7,139 nt of DNA from assembly GCA_007120685.1 (NCBI GenBank), contig SKNG01000043.1, positions 1 to 7,139 of the forward strand. The letters run 5' to 3'. Position numbers and translations under genes: made by a program. The DNA is from Paracoccaceae bacterium (lineage in GTDB: Bacteria > Pseudomonadota > Alphaproteobacteria > Rhodobacterales > Rhodobacteraceae). A model generated the notes under the pieces. The model saw only the letters and a list, made by a program, of their open reading frames with translations, made no database searches and had not been told where the DNA came from. This document shows, one piece after another, positions 1 to 6,304 of this stretch (its first letter is position 1; each line of letters begins with the position of its first letter).

Positions 1-1442
1 ACGAGATGGGCGTCGATATCATCGAGGCCGGTTTCCCCATCGCCTCGGACGGGGATTTCGAGGCGGTGAAGGCCATCGCCCAGGCCGCGAAGAACGCCAC
101 CATCTGCGGGCTGGCGCGGGCCAATTTCGCCGATATCGACCGCGCCTGGGAGGCGGTGAAACACGCCCGCAGCCCGCGCATCCATACCTTCATCGGCACC
201 TCGCCCCTGCACCGCGACATCACGGCGCTGGATCAGGAGGGGATGATCGAACGCATCCGCGCCACGGTCGAACACGCCCGCAACCTGTGCGACAATGTGC
301 AATGGTCGCCGATGGACGCCACGCGGACGGAGCACGACTACCTGTGCCGGGTGGTGGAAACGGCGATCAAGGCCGGCGCCAGCACCATCAACATTCCCGA
401 TACCGTTGGCTACACCGCCCCGCGCGAATCGGCCGACCTGATCGCCATGCTGCGCGAGCGGGTGCCGGGTGCCGAAGCGGTGGTCTTCGCCACGCATTGC
501 CACAACGATCTGGGCATGGCGACGGCCAATTCGCTGGCCGCGGTAGAGGCCGGCGCGCGGCAGGTCGAATGCACGATCAACGGTCTGGGCGAGCGCGCGG
601 GCAACACGGCGCTGGAAGAGGTGGTGATGGCGCTTAAGGTGCGCAACGACATCATGCCTTACCGGACCGGGATCGATTCGACGAAGATCATGCAGATCAG
701 CCGGCTGGTGGCCGCCGTTTCCGGTTTTCCGGTGCAGTACAACAAGGCGGTGGTGGGCAAGAACGCCTTTGCGCACGAGTCCGGCATCCATCAGGACGGA
801 ATGCTGAAGAACGCGCAGACTTTCGAGATCATGCGGCCCGAGGATATCGGCCTGGCCTCGACCAGCCTGGTGATGGGCAAGCATTCGGGGCGCGCCGCGC
901 TGCGCGCCAAGCTGAGCGAGCTGGGCTATGAGCTGGGCGACAACCAGTTGAAGGATGTCTTCGTGCGGTTCAAGGCGCTCGCCGACCGCAAGAAGGAGGT
1001 CTATGACGAGGACCTGGTGGCGCTGATGCAGGAAAGCGCCGCGGGCGGCGAGGAGGCGCATCTGGCGCTGCAGCGCCTGCGGGTGATCTGCGGCACCGAT
1101 GGGCCGCAGGAGGCGGAACTGACGCTGGCCGTGGGCGGCGAGCCGCGCAGCATCGACGCCACCGGCGACGGGCCGGTCGATGCCACGTTCAACGCCATCC
1201 GCATGCTCTATCCGCATGAGGCGGTGCTGGAGCTTTATCAGGTGCATGCGGTGACCGAGGGGACGGATGCCCAGGCCACGGTCAGCGTGCGGCTGGCGTA
1301 TGGCGGTCGGGTCTATACCGGGCAGTCGGCGGATACCGATACGGTGGTCGCCTCGGCCAAGGCCTATCTGCAGGCGCTGAACAAGATGCACCAGTTCGCC
1401 GGGCGGGTGGACAATTCGGCGCTGATGCAGTCGGCGGGGTGA
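1..1442 (+). CDS. leuA: 2-isopropylmalate synthase, 5' end missing
   Basis: Catalyses the first committed step of leucine biosynthesis: acetyl-CoA plus 2-oxoisovalerate gives 2-isopropylmalate, in the cytoplasm. The frame is open from the left edge (first full codon at base 3) to TGA at 1440-1442. The start and about the first 35-40 residues, including the usual DTTLRDGEQ segment, lie outside the window; E. coli LeuA is 523 aa. Counting from the Met at base 6, the TIM-barrel metal ligands HCH are at 164-166 (followed by NDLG), then NGLGERAGN, HESGIHQDG starting at H257 and KHSGRAA around 292-298. The C-terminal leucine-feedback domain is present (about 360-478), with GDGPVDA at 387-393, so the enzyme should be feedback-inhibited by leucine. 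The Met at base 6 is internal and not the true start. Homocitrate or citramalate synthase is the main alternative, but the motifs match LeuA throughout. No truncation or frameshift is visible within the part shown. Confidence 0.95.
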   Translation, partial: EMGVDIIEAGFPIASDGDFEAVKAIAQAAKNATICGLARANFADIDRAWEAVKHARSPRIHTFIGTSPLHRDITALDQEGMIERIRATVEHARNLCDNVQWSPMDATRTEHDYLCRVVETAIKAGASTINIPDTVGYTAPRESADLIAMLRERVPGAEAVVFATHCHNDLGMATANSLAAVEAGARQVECTINGLGERAGNTALEEVVMALKVRNDIMPYRTGIDSTKIMQISRLVAAVSGFPVQYNKAVVGKNAFAHESGIHQDGMLKNAQTFEIMRPEDIGLASTSLVMGKHSGRAALRAKLSELGYELGDNQLKDVFVRFKALADRKKEVYDEDLVALMQESAAGGEEAHLALQRLRVICGTDGPQEAELTLAVGGEPRSIDATGDGPVDATFNAIRMLYPHEAVLELYQVHAVTEGTDAQATVSVRLAYGGRVYTGQSADTDTVVASAKAYLQALNKMHQFAGRVDNSALMQSAG

Positions 1443-1449
1443 CGGAGCA

Positions 1450-1472
1450 TGCGGGGGCTGCCCGCCCCCGCA
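1450..1472 (+). terminator. GC hairpin just after leuA (candidate terminator)
   Basis: A perfect 9-bp inverted repeat (TGCGGGGGC / GCCCCCGCA, arms 1450-1458 and 1464-1472) encloses a 5-base loop, 8 bases after the leuA stop. The stem is very stable, but no T-run follows. It is therefore not a classical intrinsic terminator. It may stop polymerase with help from Rho or protect the leuA mRNA 3' end. The structure is directly visible; its function is inferred. Confidence 0.5.
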
Positions 1473-1479
1473 CCCCCGG

Positions 1480-1506
1480 CCAAGGGGGGCCACGGCCCCC
1501 CTTTGG
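1480..1506 (+). terminator. Second GC hairpin in the leuA-mreB spacer
   Basis: CCAA plus six G and CC (1480-1491) is followed by AC and then GG, six C and TTTGG (1494-1506). The two arms are complementary except for one extra T, and the innermost pairs must open to form a loop. The hairpin sits 7 bases after the first one, again without a T-run. Two consecutive strong hairpins suggest transcript separation between leuA and the mre operon, or mRNA-end protection. Both read equally well on the other strand. Confidence 0.45.
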
Positions 1507-1590
1507 ATACCCCCGTGCGTATTTCCGGCAAGATGAAGAGGCCCAGGGGCCTATTCGGCGGCACAGCGCCCAGGCCTGAATGTGCGCCCC

Positions 1591-1620
1591 TTTACGGCAG
1601 CGGCACGGCAAGCCTATAAG
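1591..1620 (+). promoter_or_regulatory. Candidate sigma-70-type promoter for mreB operon
   Basis: TTTACG at 1591-1596 (4 of 6 matches to TTGACA) and TATAAG at 1615-1620 (5 of 6 matches to TATAAT) are separated by 18 bases. This would place the transcript start near 1627 and give a leader of about 57 bases before the mreB ATG. It is the best promoter-like pair I found in the spacer, and it lies downstream of the two hairpins, as expected if leuA and mre are separate transcripts. It is a consensus match only. Confidence 0.4.
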
Positions 1621-1630
1621 GCGCGAAACC

Positions 1631-1660
1631 TGCCCGGCGGCCATCACGGCGCGCGGGGCA
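1631..1660 (+). promoter_or_regulatory. Possible leader hairpin upstream of mreB
   Basis: Arms TGCCCGGCG (1631-1639) and CGCGGGGCA (1652-1660) pair at 8 of 9 positions, with one G-G mismatch, around a 12-base loop. The hairpin would form just after the predicted transcript start and end about 23 bases before the mreB ATG. Chance hairpins are common in DNA this GC-rich, so the regulatory role is weakly supported. Confidence 0.25.
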
Positions 1661-1683
1661 CTTCTTTGCGGGGTCGATTGCGG

Positions 1684-2721
1684 ATGTTTGGACTGGCTGG
1701 CCTGTTTTCGTCGGACATGGCGATCGACCTGGGAACCGCGAACACGCTGGTCTATGTCAAGGGCCGCGGGATCATCCTGAACGAACCCTCAGTCGTGGCC
1801 TATCACGTGAAGGAAGGCCGCAAGCAGGTGCTGGCGGTGGGCGAGGATGCCAAGCTGATGCTGGGCCGGACGCCGGGCAGCATCGAGGCGATCCGGCCGA
1901 TGCGCGACGGGGTGATCGCCGATTTCGACGTCGCCGAAGAGATGATCAAGCATTTCATCCGCAAGGTGCACAAGCGCACGACCTTCTCGAAGCCCAAGGT
2001 GATTGTCTGCGTGCCCTATGGCGCCACACCGGTGGAGAAGCGCGCGATCCGGCAGTCGGTGCTTTCGGCCGGTGCGCGGCGGGCAGGGCTGATCAGCGAA
2101 CCCATCGCCGCGGCCATCGGCGCCGGCATGCCGATCACCGACCCGACCGGCAGCATGGTGGTGGACGTGGGCGGCGGCACCACCGAGGTGGCGGTGCTGT
2201 CGCTGGGTGATATCGTCTATGCGCGGTCCGTCCGGGTGGGCGGCGACCGCATGGACGAGGCGATCATCAGCTACCTGCGCCGCCATCAGAACCTGCTGAT
2301 CGGCGAGGCCACGGCCGAGCGGATCAAATGCACCATCGGAACCGCGCGCATGCCCGACGACGGGCGCGGGCAGGTCATGCAGATCCGTGGCCGCGACCTG
2401 CTGAACGGCGTGCCCAAGGAGATAGAGATCACCCAGGGCCATGTCGCCGAGGCGCTGTCGGAGACCGTGCAGACGATCTGCGAGGCGGTGATGATCGCGC
2501 TGGAGACCACGCCACCGGATCTGGCGGCCGATATCGTCGACCGGGGCGTGATGCTGACCGGGGGTGGCGCGCTTCTGGGCGATCTGGACCTGGCACTGCG
2601 TGAACAGACCGGGCTGATCATCACCGTGGCTGATCAATCCTTGAACTGCGTCGCGCTGGGCACGGGCAAGGCGCTGGAATATGAGCGTCAGTTGCGACAC
2701 GCGATAGATTACGAAAGCTGA
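1684..2721 (+). CDS. mreB: MreB, actin-like rod-shape cytoskeletal protein
   Basis: ATP-binding bacterial actin that forms membrane-associated filaments and directs the elongasome to the side wall. The protein is 345 aa, close to the 347 aa of E. coli MreB. Actin-fold motifs are in order: phosphate-1 loop DLGTANT (15-21), EPIAAAIGAG starting at E139 (connect region, with the glutamate linked to ATP hydrolysis), phosphate-2 VDVGGGTTE (160-168) and the adenosine motif LTGGGA (291-296). The N terminus MFGLAGLFSSD is short and hydrophobic, in the place of the E. coli membrane-binding amphipathic helix. The start is ATG 1684. The frame stays open upstream to 1582, but only this ATG gives the family N terminus. 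The ribosome site is weak (GCGGGG at about 1669-1674). It is the first gene of the mre operon, and its TGA lies inside a hairpin that precedes mreC. Confidence 0.97.
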   Translation: MFGLAGLFSSDMAIDLGTANTLVYVKGRGIILNEPSVVAYHVKEGRKQVLAVGEDAKLMLGRTPGSIEAIRPMRDGVIADFDVAEEMIKHFIRKVHKRTTFSKPKVIVCVPYGATPVEKRAIRQSVLSAGARRAGLISEPIAAAIGAGMPITDPTGSMVVDVGGGTTEVAVLSLGDIVYARSVRVGGDRMDEAIISYLRRHQNLLIGEATAERIKCTIGTARMPDDGRGQVMQIRGRDLLNGVPKEIEITQGHVAEALSETVQTICEAVMIALETTPPDLAADIVDRGVMLTGGGALLGDLDLALREQTGLIITVADQSLNCVALGTGKALEYERQLRHAIDYES

Positions 2722-2734
2722 AGGGGATCCCTTC
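2720..2734 (+). promoter_or_regulatory. Hairpin enclosing the mreC ribosome binding site
   Basis: GAAGGG (2720-2725), loop GAT (2726-2728) and CCCTTC (2729-2734) form a perfect 6-bp stem. The purine-rich AAGGGGA at 2721-2727, the best Shine-Dalgarno candidate for mreC (8 bases from the start), lies in its left arm and loop. The stem ends at the base before the TTG start and overlaps the mreB stop (2719-2721). Ribosomes finishing mreB would open it, so it could couple mreC translation to mreB. The structure is seen; the role is inferred. Confidence 0.45.
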
Positions 2735-3781
2735 TTGCCGAGCGACCGCCATCAGGAGGCCGACTACGTCCGCCCCGTGCGGCGGCTGTTGACCGTGGTC
2801 ATGCTCATTCTGCTGGGCGGCATCTTCCTGCTCTGGCGGGTGGACAGCCCACGGGTGGAACGATTCCGCATGGCCGTGATCGACGCCGTGGTGCCGAACA
2901 TGGATTGGGCCATGGCGCCGGTCACCCGCGCCGCCCGGATGATCGAGGATTTCCGGTCATACGCCCGCATCTACGAGCAGAACCAGGAGTTGCGCCGTGA
3001 ATTGCAACAGATGCGCGCCTGGCGCGAGGCCGCGCTGCAGCTGGAACAGCGCAACGCGCAACTGCTGGATCTGGCACAGGTGCGGCTGGACCCGCAGCTG
3101 ACCCATGTCACCGGCGTGGTGATGGCCGATGCCGGCTCGCCCTATCGCAAATCGGTGCTGATCAACGTCGGCGCGCGCGACGGGATCGTCGATGGCTGGG
3201 CAGTGATGGACGGGCTGGGGCTGGCGGGCCGCATCGCCGGGGTGGGGCAGCGTTCGTCGCGGGTGATCCTCTTGACCGATTCGAACAGCCGGGTGCCGGT
3301 GATGCTGCAACCCTCGGGCCAGCGGGCCATTCTGAGCGGCGACAACGGGCCAGTGCCGGTGCTGGAATTCATCGAATCGCCCGAGGATGTCCGGCCGGGC
3401 GACCGGGTGGTCAGCGCCTCGGACGGAGGTGTGTTCCCGCCCGGACTGCTGGTGGGCGAACTGGTGCTGGGCAGCGACCGGCGCCTGCGGGTGCAACTGG
3501 CGGCCGATTACGGGCGGCTGGATTTCCTGCGCGTCCTGCGTTCGCGCCCGGCAGAGCGGATCGAGCATTCCGGCGCGCTTCTGCGCCCGGTTGACGAGGA
3601 AGGCAGGCCGCTGGACCCGCTGACCGGCGCACCGTTGGGCATGGCGGCACCGGAAGCAGGCGCAGTCGGCCCAAGCCCACAACCCCGGCCGCAGACCAAT
3701 GCCGTGCCTGAGGCCGGTTCAGAGCCAGGCGCGGGGCCGGGCATAGGGCCGGTCGGCACGAACGGGCAGGGTGATGGCTGA
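2735..3781 (+). CDS. mreC: MreC, rod-shape-determining protein
   Basis: Bitopic inner-membrane protein that links MreB/MreD to PBP2 and activates PBP2 in the periplasm. The 348 aa form: short cytoplasmic N terminus, one membrane helix (about 17-34), a coiled coil (about 77-112, rich in E, Q, R and L) that drives dimerisation, the paired beta-barrel MreC domain (about 120-270), and a Pro/Gly/Ala-rich tail (284-348) that looks disordered. The start is TTG at 2735, chosen because AAGGGGA lies 8 bases upstream and the mreB stop is 13 bases away. An in-frame GTG at 2777 is the alternative, but it would remove the first 14 residues and place the Met almost at the membrane helix. A perfect AGGAGG at 2754-2759 is too far (17 bases) from that GTG to be convincing. 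The 3' end overlaps mreD. Confidence 0.93.
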   Translation: MPSDRHQEADYVRPVRRLLTVVMLILLGGIFLLWRVDSPRVERFRMAVIDAVVPNMDWAMAPVTRAARMIEDFRSYARIYEQNQELRRELQQMRAWREAALQLEQRNAQLLDLAQVRLDPQLTHVTGVVMADAGSPYRKSVLINVGARDGIVDGWAVMDGLGLAGRIAGVGQRSSRVILLTDSNSRVPVMLQPSGQRAILSGDNGPVPVLEFIESPEDVRPGDRVVSASDGGVFPPGLLVGELVLGSDRRLRVQLAADYGRLDFLRVLRSRPAERIEHSGALLRPVDEEGRPLDPLTGAPLGMAAPEAGAVGPSPQPRPQTNAVPEAGSEPGAGPGIGPVGTNGQGDG

Positions 3782-4313
3782 TCGCCCGCAGCTGGAAATG
3801 CTGGGCTATATGGGGCTGTTCCTGACGCTCTTCGCGCTGTCGCTGTTCCTGCGCCTGCTGCCCTTGAACATCACCGGCGCCGGCTGGCCCGCGCCGAACC
3901 TGGTGCTTTGCGTGACCATGGCCTGGGTGTTGCGCCGCCCCGCGCATCTGCCGGCCCCGGTGATCGGCCTGGCGTTCCTGATCGAGGATCTGTTCACCCT
4001 GCGCCCGCCCGGGCTCTGGGCGCTGGCGGTGGTGGCCGGCACCGAGTTCCTGCGCCGCCGCCACGCCGTCGCGCGCGAGATCACCCTGCCGCTGGAATGG
4101 GCGCTGGTCTCGGCGGTGATGCTGGTCATGCTGCTGGCATATCGCAGCGTTCTTGCAATTGTGATGGTGCCGCGAACCCCGCTGGACTTGAGCCTGATCG
4201 GCCTAGCCTTCACAGTATTGTGCTACCCCGCCGTGGTGCTGGTCATGCACTTCGGCCTGCGCATCCGCAAACCCGCCCCCGGCGAACTGGACGAACTGGG
4301 CCGAAAGCTATGA
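3774..4313 (+). CDS. mreD: MreD, rod-shape-determining membrane protein
   Basis: Small integral inner-membrane partner of MreC; the MreCD pair modulates PBP2/RodA activity. The 179 aa are almost entirely hydrophobic with about five to six membrane helices (approximate segments 9-30, 41-53, 62-90 in part, 107-130 and 139-160), and a basic, hydrophilic C-terminal end. The family's G..xD.L...P.G..AL pattern appears as GLAFLIEDLFTLRPPGLWAL. The start is set at ATG 3774; GTG 3771 directly before it would add one Met. Either start overlaps the mreC stop (3779-3781), by 8 or 11 bases, so translation is probably coupled to mreC. The preceding GGGCAGG (3764-3770) is G-rich but close to the start. The stop codon shares ATGA with the mrdA start. 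Sequence conservation of MreD is low, and gene order supports the call strongly. Confidence 0.9.
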   Translation: MADRPQLEMLGYMGLFLTLFALSLFLRLLPLNITGAGWPAPNLVLCVTMAWVLRRPAHLPAPVIGLAFLIEDLFTLRPPGLWALAVVAGTEFLRRRHAVAREITLPLEWALVSAVMLVMLLAYRSVLAIVMVPRTPLDLSLIGLAFTVLCYPAVVLVMHFGLRIRKPAPGELDELGRKL

Positions 4314-6259
4314 AACGCCCTCAACATGAAACCGCCGACAGCGCGCGCCGGATCGGCCGCCGCGCCGCCATGCTGGGCGGAGTGCAACTGCTGGTGGCAG
4401 GTGCGCTGGTCCTGCGGATGCGGCAGATGCAGGTGGCCGAGTCCGACCAGTTTCGCCTGCTGGCCGAGGAAAACCGCATCAACATCCGCCTGCTGCCCCC
4501 CGCGCGCGGCCTGATCCAGGACCGCAATGGCGTGGTGCTGGCCGGGAATGAGCAGAATTACCGCGTGGTGCTGGTGCGCGAGGATGCGGGCGATCCGCGT
4601 GCGGCGCTGGAACGGCTGGCCGGGCTGATCCCGCTGGGCGAGGCCGAGATCGAGCGCGCGGTGCGCGAGATCATGCGCCACCGCCCTTTCGTGCCGGTTA
4701 CCATCGCCGACCGGCTGAGCTGGGAAGAGGTCACGCGCGTGGCCGCCAACGCCCCTGCCCTGCCCGGCATCACGCCCGAGGTGGGGCTGAGCCGGCATTA
4801 CCCCTTTGGCCCCGAATTCGCCCATGCCGTGGGCTATGTCGGCCCGGTCAGCGAAGCCGATCTGGCGGCGCGCGAAAACCCAGAGCCGCTGCTGCTGATC
4901 CCGCGCTTTCAGATCGGCAAGGTGGGGGTGGAGCGCGAACTGGAAGAACATCTGCGCGGCACCGCCGGGCATCGTCGGGTCGAGGTGAACGCGCTGGGCC
5001 GCGAGATGCGCGAACTGGCTCGGCAGGAGGGCACGCCGGGCCAAAGCGTGCAACTGACCCTGGACCGCCGCTTGCAGGCTTTCGCGCTGGCCCGGCTGGA
5101 AGGCGAAAGCGCCGCGGCGGTGGTGATGGAGATTGCCACCGGCGACGTGCTGGCGCTGGCCTCGGCGCCGTCCTTCGACCCCAACCTCTTCGTGCGCGGC
5201 ATTTCGGTGGCCGATTTCAACGAACTGCGCGAAAACGAATTCCGCCCGATGTCGAACAAGACAGTGCAGGGCGCCTATCCGCCGGGGTCGACCTTCAAGA
5301 TGATCACCGCGCTGGCGGCCTTCGAGGCAGGGCTGGCGACGGCCGAGGAACGCGTGAACTGCCCGGGTCACATGGATGTCGCCGGGCGGCGCTTTCACTG
5401 CTGGCGGCGCGGCGGGCACGGGCGCATGAACCTGGTCGCCGCGCTTTCGGAAAGCTGCGACACCTATTTCTACGAACTGGCCCAGCGCTGCGGCATCGAC
5501 CGGATCAACGCGATGTCCGAAAAGCTGGGGCTGGGCATCCGCTATGATCTGCCGCTCTCGGCCATCTCGGGCGGGTTAAACCCCTCGCGCGATTGGAAGC
5601 GCCAGCGCCGGGGCGAGGAGTGGATGGTGGGCGACACCATCAACGCCTCGATCGGGCAGGGCTTCGTGCTGACCACGCCGCTGCAACTGGCGGTGATGAC
5701 GGCGCGGCTGGCGACCAACCGGGCGGTGCAGCCGCGGCTGGTGCGCGCCGTGGACGGGGTGGAACAGCCGGTGCCGGACCAGCCGGCGCTGGGCCTGCCC
5801 ACGGCGGTGCTGAACCACATCCACCGCGGCATGGTGGAGTGCTCAAACCATACTCGCGGCACCGCCTATTCCTCGCGCATTGTCGATGCCGAGATGCGCA
5901 TGGCCGGCAAGACCGGCACCAGCCAGGTGTTCTCGATCACCGCCGCCGAACGCGCCGCCGGCGTGCGGCGGCAGGAGCAACTGCCCTGGAACCGGCGCAA
6001 CCACGCGCTTTTCGTCTGCTACGCGCCCGAGGCCGCGCCGCGCTATGCCGTGGCGGTGGTGGTGGAACACGGCGGCGGCGGCTCTTCGGTCGCCGCGCCG
6101 ATTGCACGCGACATCACGCTGGCCGCGCTGAACGACGGCTGGCCGCCGATCGAGGCCTACCCCCGGCCGCAGCGCAACCGGATCGAGGCGATGCTGCGCA
6201 CGATCCGCGAAAAGGTGGGCCCGCCCGATGGCACCGGCACCGCCACCAGCCGGGCCTGA
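4310..6259 (+). CDS. mrdA: Penicillin-binding protein 2, elongasome transpeptidase
   Basis: Class B PBP that cross-links peptidoglycan stem peptides in the periplasm during cell elongation, paired with the glycosyltransferase RodA; target of mecillinam-type beta-lactams. The 649 aa contain a cytoplasmic stub, one membrane anchor (about 19-35), a pedestal/dimerisation domain beginning with RGLIQDRNG (66-74), and a transpeptidase domain with the complete triad: STFK (327-330, S327 nucleophile), SCD (382-384) and KTG (534-536). SxD rather than SxN at the second motif fits PBP2 and not FtsI. C351, C364, H370 and C383 fall at positions like the E. coli PBP2 zinc ligands. The start is ATG 4310, overlapping the mreD stop as ATGA. 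The same frame is open upstream to 3908, but that part is the shadow of mreD. There is no cleavable signal peptide; the helix is an anchor. Confidence 0.97.
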   Translation: MKRPQHETADSARRIGRRAAMLGGVQLLVAGALVLRMRQMQVAESDQFRLLAEENRINIRLLPPARGLIQDRNGVVLAGNEQNYRVVLVREDAGDPRAALERLAGLIPLGEAEIERAVREIMRHRPFVPVTIADRLSWEEVTRVAANAPALPGITPEVGLSRHYPFGPEFAHAVGYVGPVSEADLAARENPEPLLLIPRFQIGKVGVERELEEHLRGTAGHRRVEVNALGREMRELARQEGTPGQSVQLTLDRRLQAFALARLEGESAAAVVMEIATGDVLALASAPSFDPNLFVRGISVADFNELRENEFRPMSNKTVQGAYPPGSTFKMITALAAFEAGLATAEERVNCPGHMDVAGRRFHCWRRGGHGRMNLVAALSESCDTYFYELAQRCGIDRINAMSEKLGLGIRYDLPLSAISGGLNPSRDWKRQRRGEEWMVGDTINASIGQGFVLTTPLQLAVMTARLATNRAVQPRLVRAVDGVEQPVPDQPALGLPTAVLNHIHRGMVECSNHTRGTAYSSRIVDAEMRMAGKTGTSQVFSITAAERAAGVRRQEQLPWNRRNHALFVCYAPEAAPRYAVAVVVEHGGGGSSVAAPIARDITLAALNDGWPPIEAYPRPQRNRIEAMLRTIREKVGPPDGTGTATSRA

Positions 6260-6276
6260 GGCACGGTCGCAGGCAC

Positions 6277-6297
6277 GGCAGGGGCAGGGGCAGGAAG
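6277..6297 (+). promoter_or_regulatory. rodA ribosome binding region made of tandem hexamers
   Basis: Three perfect copies of GGCAGG (6277-6282, 6283-6288, 6289-6294) run into AAG, so the last copy yields AGGAAG at 6292-6297, 7 bases before the rodA ATG. Upstream, AGGCACGG occurs twice (6259-6266 and 6271-6278) with a 12-base period. The AGGAAG is the likely Shine-Dalgarno sequence, and the other copies offer weaker duplicates further out. Confidence 0.6.
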
Positions 6298-6304
6298 CGC
6301 AGCC

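Larger units (their letters stand above)
1450..1540. repeat. Candidate dispersed intergenic element (REP-like)
   Basis: The two GC hairpins are followed by a less GC-rich tail at 1507-1540, containing GTATTTCCGGC-type sequence and then AAGATGAAGAG. From memory, this arrangement (GC palindrome plus a TATTT..GGCAAGATGAAG tail) recurs at many gene ends in Rhodobacterales genomes. Only one copy lies in this window, so repetition cannot be shown here. The tail has no open frame or start signal of its own that I can support. The call rests on recollection of the family plus the visible palindromes. Confidence 0.4.

Noticed and set aside
3..1442. Reading the first gene as homocitrate or citramalate synthase
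   Set aside because: The motif series HCHNDLG, NGLGERAGN, HESGIHQDG and a full leucine-type regulatory domain fits LeuA better than either relative.
1539..1552. Short palindrome AGGCC..GGCCT in the leuA-mreB spacer as an operator
   Set aside because: Five base pairs with a 4-base loop are expected by chance in GC-rich DNA, and no second site or known operator pattern is present.
1582..1683. Extension of mreB to an ATG at 1582
   Set aside because: The 34 extra residues have no MreB similarity and would run through the predicted promoter. ATG 1684 gives the expected N terminus and length.
1789..2700. Long antisense open frame opposite mreB (about 300 codons)
   Set aside because: It mirrors the codon-position GC bias of mreB, its product is His/Gln/Arg-rich low-complexity sequence, and it has no family motif or ribosome site.
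3908..4309. Upstream extension of the mrdA frame that would make a 783-codon protein
   Set aside because: The extension lies entirely within mreD in another frame and looks like Arg/Pro/Gly-rich noise. PBP2 begins at ATG 4310, which gives the normal stub, anchor and length.
4223..5419. Long antisense open frame opposite mrdA, and a similar one at 5843-7027
   Set aside because: Both are shadows of the strongly supported mrdA and rodA genes in GC-rich DNA. Their compositions (very rich in H, Q, A, R and G) do not resemble real proteins.
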